DNA of 64,000 nt from the NCBI GenBank assembly GCA_041651335.1, contig JBAZJL010000001.1:1-64000 (forward strand), given 5' to 3'. Origin of the DNA: UBA6220 sp041651335. Its GTDB lineage: Bacteria; Patescibacteriota; Minisyncoccia; Minisyncoccales; Minisyncoccaceae. The position numbers were made by a program, and so were the translations under genes. The notes beneath the pieces were generated by a model. That model did not search any database and was not told the DNA's origin. It saw only the letters and a program-made list of their open reading frames with translations. Shown in pieces: positions 1-7,213 of this stretch (positions within the stretch are counted from its first letter, which is position 1; every line of letters begins with the position of its first letter).

Positions 1-2
1 AT

Positions 3-653
3 ACTCGTAATTCAAAAACATACAATACTGTCCAAATTGGCACTCAATGCTGGATGAAAGAAAACCTTGATTATGATAATGGTTGCAGTTCTGAAACCTG
101 GGTTAACGAGACTGATGTTGGCTGGTGTGGTTATTATACTGGCGGACCATTTGCCAATGAAGGATTACTATACCAATGGTCAGCAGCTATGGCTGATTCA
201 ACTACCGAAGGTGCTCAAGGTATTTGTCCTACTGGCTGGCATGTTCCTACCGATGCAGAATTAGTAGCCTTAGAACAATACACTGTTTCAGTGATTGGCA
301 GTGTGGCGACTCAATATGCTTGCGATACCATACTTACGGGCTGGAGGCGTTGCGCAGATAATGATGGCACTGATGCAGGCGGACCATTAGGCGCGGGTAA
401 ATCATTAAAAAAAGTAGGCCAAGGTTCTGGTGTTGGTGCTGGCAATGATTTAGTTGGTTTTTCTGGCTTACTTCCTGGCTATCGGAATATTGGTGGGACT
501 TTTCTCAGTCGCACAACGAACATGTATTTGTGGTCATCTTCGCCTTCCAGTGGTTCGGCTTGGAATCATAATCTGTATTCCACTTATGCGACAGTTAATC
601 GGAACACAAGTTCCGAGGCTGACGGGTTTTCGGTGCGTTGCCTCAAGAATTAG
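3..653 (+). CDS. FISUMP-domain surface protein (C-terminal part; 5' end outside window)
   Basis: The frame is open from base 3, so this is the C-terminal part of a longer protein; an ATG at 54 is internal. It begins with the typical start of the Fibrobacter succinogenes major paralogous domain, YNTVQIGTQCWMKENL. The core then reads GICPTGWHVPTDAE, followed by a G/S-rich middle and the closing SSEADGFSVRCLKN. Known members of the family are secreted or lipid-anchored and resemble C-type-lectin or formylglycine-enzyme folds; the function is unknown. The cysteine pairs suggest an exported, disulfide-containing protein. A hairpin terminator follows. Substrate and anchoring cannot be judged because the N terminus is missing. 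Confidence 0.85.
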   Translation, partial: TRNSKTYNTVQIGTQCWMKENLDYDNGCSSETWVNETDVGWCGYYTGGPFANEGLLYQWSAAMADSTTEGAQGICPTGWHVPTDAELVALEQYTVSVIGSVATQYACDTILTGWRRCADNDGTDAGGPLGAGKSLKKVGQGSGVGAGNDLVGFSGLLPGYRNIGGTFLSRTTNMYLWSSSPSSGSAWNHNLYSTYATVNRNTSSEADGFSVRCLKN

Positions 654-670
654 TATATTTTTATATAATT

Positions 671-698
671 TTGCAAAAAATTAAAACCAATGTATAAT
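671..698 (+). promoter_or_regulatory. Probable sigma70-type promoter inside the FISUMP terminator region
   Basis: TTGCAA (671-676), a 16-bp spacer and TATAAT (693-698). The predicted start lies inside the left arm of the 701-725 hairpin, so transcripts from here toward the HNH-like gene would escape termination. Confidence 0.45.
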
Positions 699-700
699 AA

Positions 701-730
701 GAGCAGTTCCCTCGGTGAACTGCTCTTTTT
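701..730 (+). terminator. Rho-independent terminator after the FISUMP gene
   Basis: Perfect 9-bp stem GAGCAGTTC/GAACTGCTC (701-709/717-725) with a 7-nt loop and a T run. Confidence 0.85.
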
Positions 731-756
731 CAAAATTTTGACGGAGTGTTAAACTG

Positions 757-1458
757 ATGCCAAAGCCCAAGAGAAATGGAAACGGCAATGGAAACGGCAA
801 TGGTAAAAATTCTAACAATGGAAACGGAAACGGAAATAATGGCAAAAACAAGTCTGTATATCAGCTTGGAAATTGCTTTATGTGCGGCCGAGAATCTGTG
901 CCGATCACAAAAGTGCCTATTTTCCGGCAAGATGTTTTTGGAAAAAACAGCCACAAAGTGTCTGTGTGCGGAAATTGTTCCGAATCTTTTTTCAAAGCCA
1001 TCAAAGTTCCAATGAATGATATTTTAAGGAATTATAAAGCAAGTTATGAGCTGACAACTTTGCTTTTTATGAAAAATATCAGATTGGAAGATTGGTTTTT
1101 GAAAGAAATTTGGTCTGATCCCGGACCAGACTACCGCTATCGAGGATGTATTCACGAGATTGTTGACATAGAGGAGCCGAAATCTTGCCCTCTTTGCTTT
1201 AACGAAAATCTGACTGCGCATCATCCCTGGAAGCGGTCTGTTTTTAACGAAAATAATTACATTGTTTACCTTTGCCGAAACTGCCACGACCGGATCGAAT
1301 TGTATGTTAATCAAGGAGAGATCTGGGCCCTTCAGGATAACATCATTGATTTCAAAATGGGAATTGATGATACGATTATGAAATTGATTGGAGTTAATAC
1401 TCCACTCGTTTCAACCGAAAAGGCGGCTGATATAGGAGGAATCGAGCAGCCTACTTAA
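757..1458 (+). CDS. HNH-like protein with two zinc clusters and a Gly-Asn repeat N terminus
   Basis: 233 residues. Residues 7-30 are a low-complexity Gly-Asn tract encoded by a GGAAACGGCAAT-type DNA repeat. Next comes a CxxC...CxxC cluster (C40/C43, C71/C74). The C-terminal half has the HNH layout: CPLC (144-147), AHHPWKR (His155/156) and CRNCHDRIE (173-181). HNH proteins are nucleases or nucleic-acid-binding proteins; the zinc cysteines and the central histidine are present, so a DNA-cutting or DNA-binding role is plausible but not shown. GGAG sits about 11 nt before the ATG. It lies alone between two hairpin terminators. The family is not recognised beyond the HNH-like fold. Confidence 0.7.
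   Translation: MPKPKRNGNGNGNGNGKNSNNGNGNGNNGKNKSVYQLGNCFMCGRESVPITKVPIFRQDVFGKNSHKVSVCGNCSESFFKAIKVPMNDILRNYKASYELTTLLFMKNIRLEDWFLKEIWSDPGPDYRYRGCIHEIVDIEEPKSCPLCFNENLTAHHPWKRSVFNENNYIVYLCRNCHDRIELYVNQGEIWALQDNIIDFKMGIDDTIMKLIGVNTPLVSTEKAADIGGIEQPT
777..842 (+). repeat. Short tandem DNA repeat encoding Gly-Asn
   Basis: Imperfect copies of GGAAACGGCAAT and shorter derivatives, encoding the (GN)n N terminus of the HNH-like protein. It is a likely slippage site. Confidence 0.7.
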
Positions 1459-1484
1459 AGCAACAATTTTTATTGTTGCTTTTC
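1459..1484 (+). terminator. Terminator after the HNH-like gene
   Basis: AGCAACAAT/ATTGTTGCT stem (1459-1467/1472-1480) followed by T's. The -35 box of the trxA promoter lies in its right arm. Confidence 0.8.
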
Positions 1485-1504
1485 ATTTTTAAAAAAGATA
1501 TAAT
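1476..1504 (+). promoter_or_regulatory. trxA promoter
   Basis: TTGCTT (1476-1481), a 17-bp spacer and TATAAT (1499-1504). The -35 overlaps the preceding terminator stem. The ATG lies 27 nt beyond the -10. Confidence 0.6.
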
Positions 1505-1531
1505 TTATTTATAATAATAATTATAATTATT

Positions 1532-1846
1532 ATGAATTTATTAAATGATTCTAATTTTATGGAATTTGTAAAAAATTCTAACCAGCCTGTTTTGGTGGAT
1601 ATTTTTACTCAATGGTGCCCGCCCTGTAAAATGCTAGCGCCGGTTATTGAAAAAATAGCTTGTGATTATGAAGACAAAATAATCGTGGCAAAAATGGATT
1701 TAGATGCAAATCCAATTATTGGAAATAAATTTGGTGTAGAAGTTATTCCAACAGTAATTTTATTTAAAAATGGGGAAGTGGTTGATAAATTTGTGGGCTT
1801 TAAGCCAGAGACTGAAATCAAGAAATGGCTTGATCGAAAAGTTTAA
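1532..1846 (+). CDS. trxA: Thioredoxin
   Basis: 104 residues, normal thioredoxin length. The active site is W28-C29-P30-P31-C32, a WCPPC variant of the usual WCGPC, and the cis-proline loop reads VEVIPTVILF. It is a cytoplasmic dithiol-disulfide reductant. The next gene, 21 bp downstream, resembles the ferredoxin:thioredoxin reductase catalytic subunit, so this thioredoxin is probably reduced by that protein rather than by an NADPH enzyme; this is inferred from context. No Shine-Dalgarno sequence precedes the ATG. Confidence 0.93.
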   Translation: MNLLNDSNFMEFVKNSNQPVLVDIFTQWCPPCKMLAPVIEKIACDYEDKIIVAKMDLDANPIIGNKFGVEVIPTVILFKNGEVVDKFVGFKPETEIKKWLDRKV

Positions 1847-1867
1847 AATAATAATTTTTAAAATAAT

Positions 1868-2149
1868 ATGCTAGAAAAAGGCCTAGAAGAGCAAACAAAA
1901 GATTTGCTTAAAAATTTAGCTGAATACGCCCAAAAAAATGGATTTCGATTAAATCCAAACGAAAAAATTGCCGATGGCGTGGCGCGGGCATTGTTAATTA
2001 GAGAAAAATCTTTTGGAGAAAAATATTGTCCGTGCCGAAAAATGACTAATGATAAAAAAGCAGACAAAAAAATAATCTGCCCTTGCGATTACCATTTAGG
2101 AGAATTAGAAAAAGACGGGCACTGTTATTGCAATTTATTCGTAAAATAA
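1868..2149 (+). CDS. Ferredoxin:thioredoxin reductase catalytic (beta) subunit-like protein
   Basis: 93 residues with six cysteines in three pairs: CPCR, then CPC after 14 residues, then CYCNLF after 12 more. This is the FTR beta layout (CPC-x16-CPC-x8-CHC in the plant enzyme), in which four cysteines hold a 4Fe-4S cluster and two form the redox disulfide. The N-terminal helical part fits the family. The spacing differs slightly from the plant type. No variable (alpha) FTR subunit is next to it. It is likely co-transcribed with trxA and probably passes electrons from a ferredoxin-type donor to that thioredoxin. The fold assignment is good; the electron donor is unknown. Confidence 0.8.
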   Translation: MLEKGLEEQTKDLLKNLAEYAQKNGFRLNPNEKIADGVARALLIREKSFGEKYCPCRKMTNDKKADKKIICPCDYHLGELEKDGHCYCNLFVK

Positions 2150-2153
2150 AAAT

Positions 2154-2176
2154 ATCCCCCAAAGGGGGATTTTTTA
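2154..2176. terminator. Shared terminator between the ftrB-like gene and efp
   Basis: ATCCCCC AAA GGGGGAT (2154-2170) with A's on the left and T's on the right, so it can act in both directions between the convergent genes. Confidence 0.8.
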
Positions 2177-2740
2177 TTCATTGATTCGGCGGACATATTC
2201 TCCGCTTTCTGTGTTTATTTCAATAATATCGCCTTCGTTAATAAACAGAGGGGCAGAAATTTTTGCTTGCGACTCCAGGGTGACCACCTTGTTTCCAGAT
2301 TGAGCGCGGTCTCCTTTTACGCCTGGGGTCACTTCTGCTACTTTTAGTTTTACCTTGATAGGCAAAATCACATTGATTACTTTTTCTTTAAATAGAATAG
2401 TGGTGACAATTTCGTTAGCTTTTAAAAATTTAGCCGATGAACCGATTTGTTCTTCGCTTAATTCAAATCTTTGAGAAGGATTTTTTATGTCGGAAAAAAC
2501 ATATTTTCCTTTGTTTTGAAAAATAAATTTCGCTTCATTTTTTTCCACATCAGCTTCTTCAAAAGAATCTCTTGGCTGGGCAGATTTGGCAATAACTGCG
2601 CCCGAAGAAAGACTGCGAAGCTTCATTTGCAAATAAGAATGCCCTCGGCCCTTAAAAGTATTTTCCGCTTCTATTATTTCATAGGGCTGATCATTTACAA
2701 TAATGATTTTGCCTTTGATTAATTCAGAATACCCTAACAT
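2174..2740 (-). CDS. efp: Elongation factor P
   Basis: 188 residues from the chosen ATG at 2740. An upstream ATG at 2788 would add 16 basic residues that do not belong to the family and would overlap the preceding gene. The protein shows the EF-P order: KOW-like N domain (the segment with MKLRSLSSG), middle OB domain and C-terminal OB domain ending near SGEYVRRINE. EF-P relieves ribosome stalling at polyproline. The tip loop reads KGRGHSY, with Arg where E. coli has the modified Lys34 (PGKGQA). It is third in a minus-strand run behind a hypothetical gene and a PadR regulator. No modification enzyme is visible nearby. Confidence 0.92.
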   Translation of the reverse strand: MLGYSELIKGKIIIVNDQPYEIIEAENTFKGRGHSYLQMKLRSLSSGAVIAKSAQPRDSFEEADVEKNEAKFIFQNKGKYVFSDIKNPSQRFELSEEQIGSSAKFLKANEIVTTILFKEKVINVILPIKVKLKVAEVTPGVKGDRAQSGNKVVTLESQAKISAPLFINEGDIIEINTESGEYVRRINE

Positions 2741-2760
2741 ATTTTTAATTAAAATTATTT

Positions 2761-3237
2761 TTATTTTTTTGGTTGGTCGATTTGCCATTCAATATCTTTT
2801 TCTTTTCCGGCAAATTCTAGCCATTCTCCGCTATCATCGATTACAAACCATTTTTTTTTGGCCGAAGACCAAACCATGGGCTGGTTTTGGAAAAAAGGTT
2901 TTTTGACAATTTCCTTGGGTTTTAAACGCCCCAATTCCAGCCATTTTTTAAAAACAGTTTCAATGGTGTAATCAAGATTTCGGGAATTAGCCCATTCCGC
3001 TACTATACTAATAGCTTGTTTTGCCTTTTTTGTCGAGCCCGCTAATTCAATCAATTCTTTGGCTGGTCGGGTAAAACGGGAATAGATTATTTTTCTTTTT
3101 TTGGAATTTTCTTTTACTTCTTCTAGGCTTAATCCTTTGCTGAAAAAATAGTGGTTGACCACTTCCTGGATTTCGGTTTCTTTTTTTTCTTTTTCGATTT
3201 TATTTTTCGCTTGTTTATCAGTTTGTTTTTTGGGCAT
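2761..3237 (-). CDS. Conserved-looking hypothetical protein
   Basis: 158 residues, not recognised. The first 25 are a Lys/Glu-rich coil. The middle (about 45-105) is predicted helical and contains YSRFTRPAKELIELAG and a run of charged residues. The C-terminal 35 residues are aromatic (PMVWSSAKKKWFVIDD, GEWLEF) and could form a small beta domain. There is no signal peptide or membrane segment. It starts 7 bp after the PadR gene stop and ends 20 bp before efp, so it is probably in one transcript with both. Confidence 0.6.
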   Translation of the reverse strand: MPKKQTDKQAKNKIEKEKKETEIQEVVNHYFFSKGLSLEEVKENSKKRKIIYSRFTRPAKELIELAGSTKKAKQAISIVAEWANSRNLDYTIETVFKKWLELGRLKPKEIVKKPFFQNQPMVWSSAKKKWFVIDDSGEWLEFAGKEKDIEWQIDQPKK

Positions 3238-3244
3238 ATAAAGT

Positions 3245-3547
3245 TTAAGACAAATTTTTTAAAATCGATTCATAGAAAAATTTTATTTTCTGCAATTCCT
3301 TTTTTCCTAAATCTGTAATTTTATAAACTCGGCGCCTGTCTTGCAGAGCACTTTTTACAAAACCTTGATCCCTCAGCCGGTAAAGTACGCGATAAGGGGT
3401 GATGTTGCCAGGTCGAAATCCAAATTCTTTTTCAATAATTCCTGGCAAATCCCAAGCATAAGCTGGCTCTTTTTTTAAAACAGTTAGGATATAAATCCAA
3501 AGATTTTCTTTGGTGTTTGATTTTTGTAATCTTTCAAAGGGGGTCAT
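3245..3547 (-). CDS. PadR-family transcriptional regulator
   Basis: 100 residues, the size of a minimal PadR repressor. The winged-helix core runs from NLWIYILTVLKKEPAYAWDL through ITPYRVLYRLRDQGFVKS and the wing RRRVYKITDLGKKEL, ending in a short dimerisation helix. It is divergent from the inositol-phosphate synthase gene, with a perfect 22-bp palindrome between them that is a natural operator for this dimer. Autoregulation and control of the inositol locus are inferred. The ligand is unknown. Confidence 0.85.
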   Translation of the reverse strand: MTPFERLQKSNTKENLWIYILTVLKKEPAYAWDLPGIIEKEFGFRPGNITPYRVLYRLRDQGFVKSALQDRRRVYKITDLGKKELQKIKFFYESILKNLS

Positions 3548-3563
3548 TTTGTTTAAAATAATA

Positions 3564-3593
3564 TTGACAAACTATTTTACAGCTGTAAAATAG
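3564..3593. promoter_or_regulatory. Promoter with overlapping 22-bp palindromic operator (probable PadR site)
   Basis: A perfect palindrome occupies 3572-3593 (CTATTTTACAG and its complement). TTGACA lies at 3564-3569 and TAAAAT at 3586-3591 (16-bp spacer), reading toward the inositol-phosphate synthase gene. The palindrome covers the spacer and the -10; its left half also gives a TAAAAT -10 toward padR. Binding would block both promoters. Confidence 0.65.
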
Positions 3594-3638
3594 AAACAAT
3601 AACAAATTATTAATTAATTATAATATTTTTTATCGAAT

Positions 3639-4799
3639 ATGGCAAAAAAAATCAAGGCTTCTAAAAAAGAGAAAAAAACTTCAAAAGTTTTTGACAAATC
3701 AAAAGAAATAAAAATAGCAATTGCTGGATTAGGAAACTGTGCCAGTTCTTTGGTGCAAGGAATTTATTATTATCAAAACGTAAAAGATGATGACGAAATA
3801 GTGCCTGGCTTAATGCACAATGTTTTGGGCGGTTATAAGATTTCAGACATAAAAATTGTTGCAGCTTTTGATATTGATAAAAGAAAAGTTGGAAAAGATG
3901 TTTCCGAGGCAATCTTGGCTAAACCGAATTGCACAAAAATTTTCCATCACAATCTTCCAAAAACCGGAGTAAAAGTAAAAATGGGAAAAATTTTAGATGG
4001 CGTGGCTGATCATATGAAAAATTATCCCGAAGATCAAACTTTTGTTCCAGCCAAAGAAAATCCTGTGGACGTTGTGGCAGAATTAAAAAAATCAGGAGCT
4101 CAAATTTTAGTCAGCTATATGCCCGTGGGTTCGCAGAAAGCAGTTGAATTTTACGCCCAAGCAGCACTTGACGCTGGAATAGCTCTAGTTAATTGTATGC
4201 CGATATTTATTTGTTCTGATGAAAAATGGGAAAAGAAATTTCGCGACAAAGGAATTCCTTGCATTGGTGATGATATCAAATCCCAAATCGGGGCGACAAT
4301 TACTCATCGGGTTTTGTCTCATTTGTTTGCTCAGCGCGGAGTTACTATTGATCGCTCTTACCAATTGAATTTTGGGGGGAATACTGATTTCTTGAATATG
4401 TTAAATCACGAAAGACTAAAATCAAAAAAATTATCAAAAACCGAAGCCGTGGAATCGCAACTGGCCAAACGTTTAAGTTATGACAATTTACATATTGGGC
4501 CATCAGATTGGGTGCCATTTTTAAAAGACAACAAGGTTTGTTTTATTAGAATAGAAGGAAGAAAATTTGGCAATGTTCCAATTGAATTGGAATTAAGATT
4601 ATCAGTAGAAGATTCTCCAAATTCTGCGGGCTGTGTTATCGATGCAATCAGGCTTTTAAAAATAGGCCTAGATCGCAAAGTAGGCGGTTCGCTTATTTCT
4701 TCTTCAGCTTATTTTATGAAGCATCCAATTCAGCAGTTTACTGATGAAAAAGCCAGAGAAATGATCGAAGAATTTATTGAAGGAAAAAGAGAAAGATAA
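3639..4799 (+). CDS. ino1: Myo-inositol-1-phosphate synthase (inositol-3-phosphate synthase)
   Basis: 386 residues, matching the short archaeal/actinobacterial type. A Lys-rich N-terminal tail of about 23 residues precedes the NAD-binding loop IAIAGLGNCASS (27-38). The catalytic half includes GDDIKSQIGAT, the LNFGGNTDFLNM segment and the C-terminal LEDSPNSAG-like motif (VEDSPNSAGCVIDA). It converts glucose-6-phosphate to inositol phosphate with internal NAD redox. It lies divergent to padR behind a palindromic operator and upstream of a CDP-alcohol phosphotransferase. The context suggests inositol-phospholipid synthesis. Confidence 0.93.
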   Translation: MAKKIKASKKEKKTSKVFDKSKEIKIAIAGLGNCASSLVQGIYYYQNVKDDDEIVPGLMHNVLGGYKISDIKIVAAFDIDKRKVGKDVSEAILAKPNCTKIFHHNLPKTGVKVKMGKILDGVADHMKNYPEDQTFVPAKENPVDVVAELKKSGAQILVSYMPVGSQKAVEFYAQAALDAGIALVNCMPIFICSDEKWEKKFRDKGIPCIGDDIKSQIGATITHRVLSHLFAQRGVTIDRSYQLNFGGNTDFLNMLNHERLKSKKLSKTEAVESQLAKRLSYDNLHIGPSDWVPFLKDNKVCFIRIEGRKFGNVPIELELRLSVEDSPNSAGCVIDAIRLLKIGLDRKVGGSLISSSAYFMKHPIQQFTDEKAREMIEEFIEGKRER

Positions 4800-4841
4800 T
4801 TTTAATTTTTTCAATAATAAATAATTTATTTTATTAAAAAA

Positions 4842-5141
4842 ATGGAACCATCAAAAAGATTTTTTAATTCTATTAGTGAGGGTAATCTCTGGATATATGT
4901 TTTAGCTCTTGCTAAAGAGCAAGAAATTCAAGAAAAAGAAATCACTGCTTTGATTTTTGAAAAATTTGGATTTCTGCCCAATGGCTTTATGGTAAAAACG
5001 GTTTTATTTCGCTTAAAAAATGAAGGCTATGTTAGTCGAGAAAAATTAAAAAGCGAAAAAGCCTATAAAACAACAGAAAAAGGCTTGAAAGAATTGGAAA
5101 ATATGAAAAACCTTTGCCAAAATTTATTAATTAAAATTTAA
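4842..5141 (+). CDS. Second PadR-like winged-helix protein
   Basis: 99 residues, clearly related to the 3245-3547 regulator: NLWIYVLALAKEQEIQEKEI, then MVKTVLFRLKNEGYVSRE and the wing SEKAYKTTEKGLKELENM. It is co-directional with ino1, 42 bp behind it, and followed by a terminator. It is probably a paralogous repressor, perhaps dimerising with the first. No matching palindrome is seen in front of it. Confidence 0.75.
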   Translation: MEPSKRFFNSISEGNLWIYVLALAKEQEIQEKEITALIFEKFGFLPNGFMVKTVLFRLKNEGYVSREKLKSEKAYKTTEKGLKELENMKNLCQNLLIKI

Positions 5142-5150
5142 AATAAAACA

Positions 5151-5175
5151 AGCAACCATTTGGTTGCTTTTGTTT
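5151..5175 (+). terminator. Terminator after the second PadR gene
   Basis: AGCAACCA TT TGGTTGCT (5151-5168) followed by TTTGTTT. Confidence 0.8.
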
Positions 5176-5184
5176 AATAAAACT

Positions 5185-5790
5185 ATGTTAGACACAAAAA
5201 GAAGCTGGTTTAAAGATTTAGAAAAAACAATCGGAAAAATATTTGGTGTTTTGCCTTTAACTCCAAATCAATACACGCTTTTATCAGGAGTAATGGCAAT
5301 TATCAGTGCCTATTTTATTGTTAAAGAATTATTTTGGTTTGGGATTTTATTTTTTTTGATTGCCGGATTTTTAGATTTTATTGATGGTGCGGTGGCCAGA
5401 CAAAAAAATATGAGCACCAAAGTTGGAGCTTATCTTGATACAATTTTTGATCGATACGTAGAAGCAATAATACTTTTTGCGCTTCTTTTTGTAAATATGC
5501 CAAGTATTCTTTCAGTTCCATCCTATGTTTGGATATATTTAGCCTTGTTTGGCTCAGTAATAACTACTTATGCCAAAGCTGCTGCCAAAGAAAAAGAATT
5601 GGTCAATCAAGAATTGAAGGGGGGACTAATGTCGCGCGCGGAAAGATTGATTTTAATTTTTGTAGCCCTAATTTTGGCAGGCCTATATCCGGATTATTAT
5701 TATACGGTTGCAATTATTTCAATTATTGCTATTTTAGCTAATTTTACTGCCTGGCAAAGAATTTGGTCAGCCATCAAGATTAATAAATAG
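5185..5790 (+). CDS. CDP-alcohol phosphatidyltransferase, possibly phosphatidylinositol-phosphate synthase
   Basis: 201 residues. The ATG at 5185 is preferred over a TTG at 5164 that lies inside the preceding terminator. The full family signature D-x2-DG-x2-AR-x8-G-x3-D-x3-D is present (D64, D67-G68, A71-R72, G81, D85, D89). About six hydrophobic segments indicate an integral membrane enzyme. Members join a CDP-diacylglycerol-type lipid to an alcohol. With ino1 just upstream, inositol-1-phosphate is the likely acceptor; this is inferred from context, and glycerol-3-phosphate (PgsA) cannot be excluded. Confidence 0.85.
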   Translation: MLDTKRSWFKDLEKTIGKIFGVLPLTPNQYTLLSGVMAIISAYFIVKELFWFGILFFLIAGFLDFIDGAVARQKNMSTKVGAYLDTIFDRYVEAIILFALLFVNMPSILSVPSYVWIYLALFGSVITTYAKAAAKEKELVNQELKGGLMSRAERLILIFVALILAGLYPDYYYTVAIISIIAILANFTAWQRIWSAIKINK

Positions 5791-5823
5791 GCCTTGTCGT
5801 TGACGCAAGCCATATTTTATGTT

Positions 5824-6483
5824 ATGAACCCTAAAAATATTAAAGCTATTTTGTTTGATTCGGATGGAACATTGTTTCAAAGCGAATATCGCCAAGCTAA
5901 AATTTGGGATGAAATTTTAGCTGAACACAATATCAATATTCCACCCGAAGATTATATTCTTTACGCTGGCAAAACAGCCGAACAAATCGAGGCTATTTTA
6001 ATTGATCGATATAACTTAAAAATTAAAAAAGGGAGTTTGGTAAAAAAACGAGACGAAATGGTTTTAAAATTATATGGCATTGAAAATTTGGAATTAATGC
6101 CTTGCGCTAGAGAAGCAGTAGAGTTTTTTTACCATCATCCTGATTTTGATCTTGCTTTGTGCACCAATGGCGGAATAGAAGAAGTAAGGCTAAAACTTGT
6201 TCGCAATGGATTTGATCATTATTTTTCTGCTATAATCACAAAAGATGATGTTTTAAATCCTAAGCCAGCACCAGATATTTATCTAAGCGCTATGAAAAAA
6301 CTTAGATTTCAACCAACCGAGTGCCTAATTATCGAGGACACGGCTCATGGCTTAATGGCGGCTAAAGCTTCAGGAGCATATTGTTTTGTGGTGCCGAATA
6401 GCTTTGCCAAAGGCCATGATTTTTCTAAAGCTGATAAAATTTTAAAATCCTTAAGAGATTTAATTTTGTTCTTTAAAGATTAG
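5824..6483 (+). CDS. HAD-superfamily hydrolase (beta-phosphoglucomutase/phosphatase-like)
   Basis: 219 residues from the ATG at 5824, 33 bp after the CDP-alcohol gene; a TTG at 5794 is less likely. Motif I is FDSDGT (11-16), a DxD variant with Ser between the aspartates. It is followed by an alpha-helical cap, motif II LCTNGG, motif III lysine in NPKPAPDIY, and motif IV IIEDTAHGL. It removes or transfers phosphate from small molecules. Location suggests an inositol- or lipid-head-group phosphatase, but the substrate is not readable. Its 3' end overlaps the convergent PHP gene by 11 bp. Confidence 0.85.
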   Translation: MNPKNIKAILFDSDGTLFQSEYRQAKIWDEILAEHNINIPPEDYILYAGKTAEQIEAILIDRYNLKIKKGSLVKKRDEMVLKLYGIENLELMPCAREAVEFFYHHPDFDLALCTNGGIEEVRLKLVRNGFDHYFSAIITKDDVLNPKPAPDIYLSAMKKLRFQPTECLIIEDTAHGLMAAKASGAYCFVVPNSFAKGHDFSKADKILKSLRDLILFFKD

Positions 6484-7132
6484 TTTTTTTAATCAGATTT
6501 AATCTTTTTAAGGTTGGAAAAATAAGATAAAAAATTGAAGATTTCTTGCCCCTGGGCAGGGACTTTTTATTTTGCAAAGCTTTTTTAAATTCTTCTAAAG
6601 TATTGGCTTCGCATTCTGTATAAGCCTTACCAATACCACGATAATAATGAGCATCACTACCCGAGGTCATTATTAAGTTATTATTTTGCGCAAAATTAAA
6701 AGCTTTTTTGTCTGGACCAGAAAAAGGCAACCGACTATTAAAAACTTCAATTCCATCAATTAAATCAAGATAATTATCAAGACTATCTTTAAAGCTTTCT
6801 GGAAAATGATAGGGGTGAGGAATAATTGCTAAACCGCCTTGTTTTTTTATTTCATTGATTACCCATTTTGGATCTTTATTTTTCCCATCAATTTGTTTTG
6901 TAATAAACAAAGCCAAAATATCGCCCTGGTTTGTTTTTATTTCTTCGCCTAAGATTATTTTTGCCTTTAGTTTTTCTCCAGCCTTGATTGCTTCGTCCCA
7001 GCCTGCGGTTGTCTCGTGGTCTGTAATCGCAATTCCATCTAAACCGTTTTTTAACGCTTGTTTAATTAGTTGTTCTGGCGAAGAAATAGCATCATGGCTA
7101 TAATAAGTATGGCAATGCAAGTCTATTTTCAT
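6473..7132 (-). CDS. PHP-domain metal-dependent phosphoesterase
   Basis: 219 residues from the ATG at 7132. PHP motifs occur in order: DLHCHTYYSHD (N-terminal metal site), AITDHETTAGW, GEEIKT, IIPHPYH and SGSDAH. This is the stand-alone TrpH/YciV-like class that hydrolyses phosphate esters, including 3',5'-nucleoside bisphosphates or RNA 5' ends. The start is preceded by TATGAT six bases upstream, a leaderless layout. It is convergent with the HAD gene. The true substrate is unknown. Confidence 0.85.
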   Translation of the reverse strand: MKIDLHCHTYYSHDAISSPEQLIKQALKNGLDGIAITDHETTAGWDEAIKAGEKLKAKIILGEEIKTNQGDILALFITKQIDGKNKDPKWVINEIKKQGGLAIIPHPYHFPESFKDSLDNYLDLIDGIEVFNSRLPFSGPDKKAFNFAQNNNLIMTSGSDAHYYRGIGKAYTECEANTLEEFKKALQNKKSLPRGKKSSIFYLIFPTLKRLNLIKKTNL

Positions 7133-7178
7133 AAACAAATCATATCACAAGAATTAGAAAAAATAAATTTTCTTTGGC

Positions 7179-7207
7179 TTGAAAATTAAAATAAATGGGC
7201 ATATAGT
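7179..7207 (+). promoter_or_regulatory. Leaderless-type promoter of thpR-murC
   Basis: TTGAAA (7179-7184), a 17-bp spacer and TATAGT (7202-7207). The ATG at 7214 is only 6 nt beyond the -10, so the transcript should start at or next to the start codon. Confidence 0.65.
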
Positions 7208-7213
7208 TTAAGT

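Noticed and set aside
693..725. Small RNA made only of the 701-725 hairpin
   Set aside because: The TATAAT would start transcription inside the hairpin; a terminator overlapped by a promoter explains it better.
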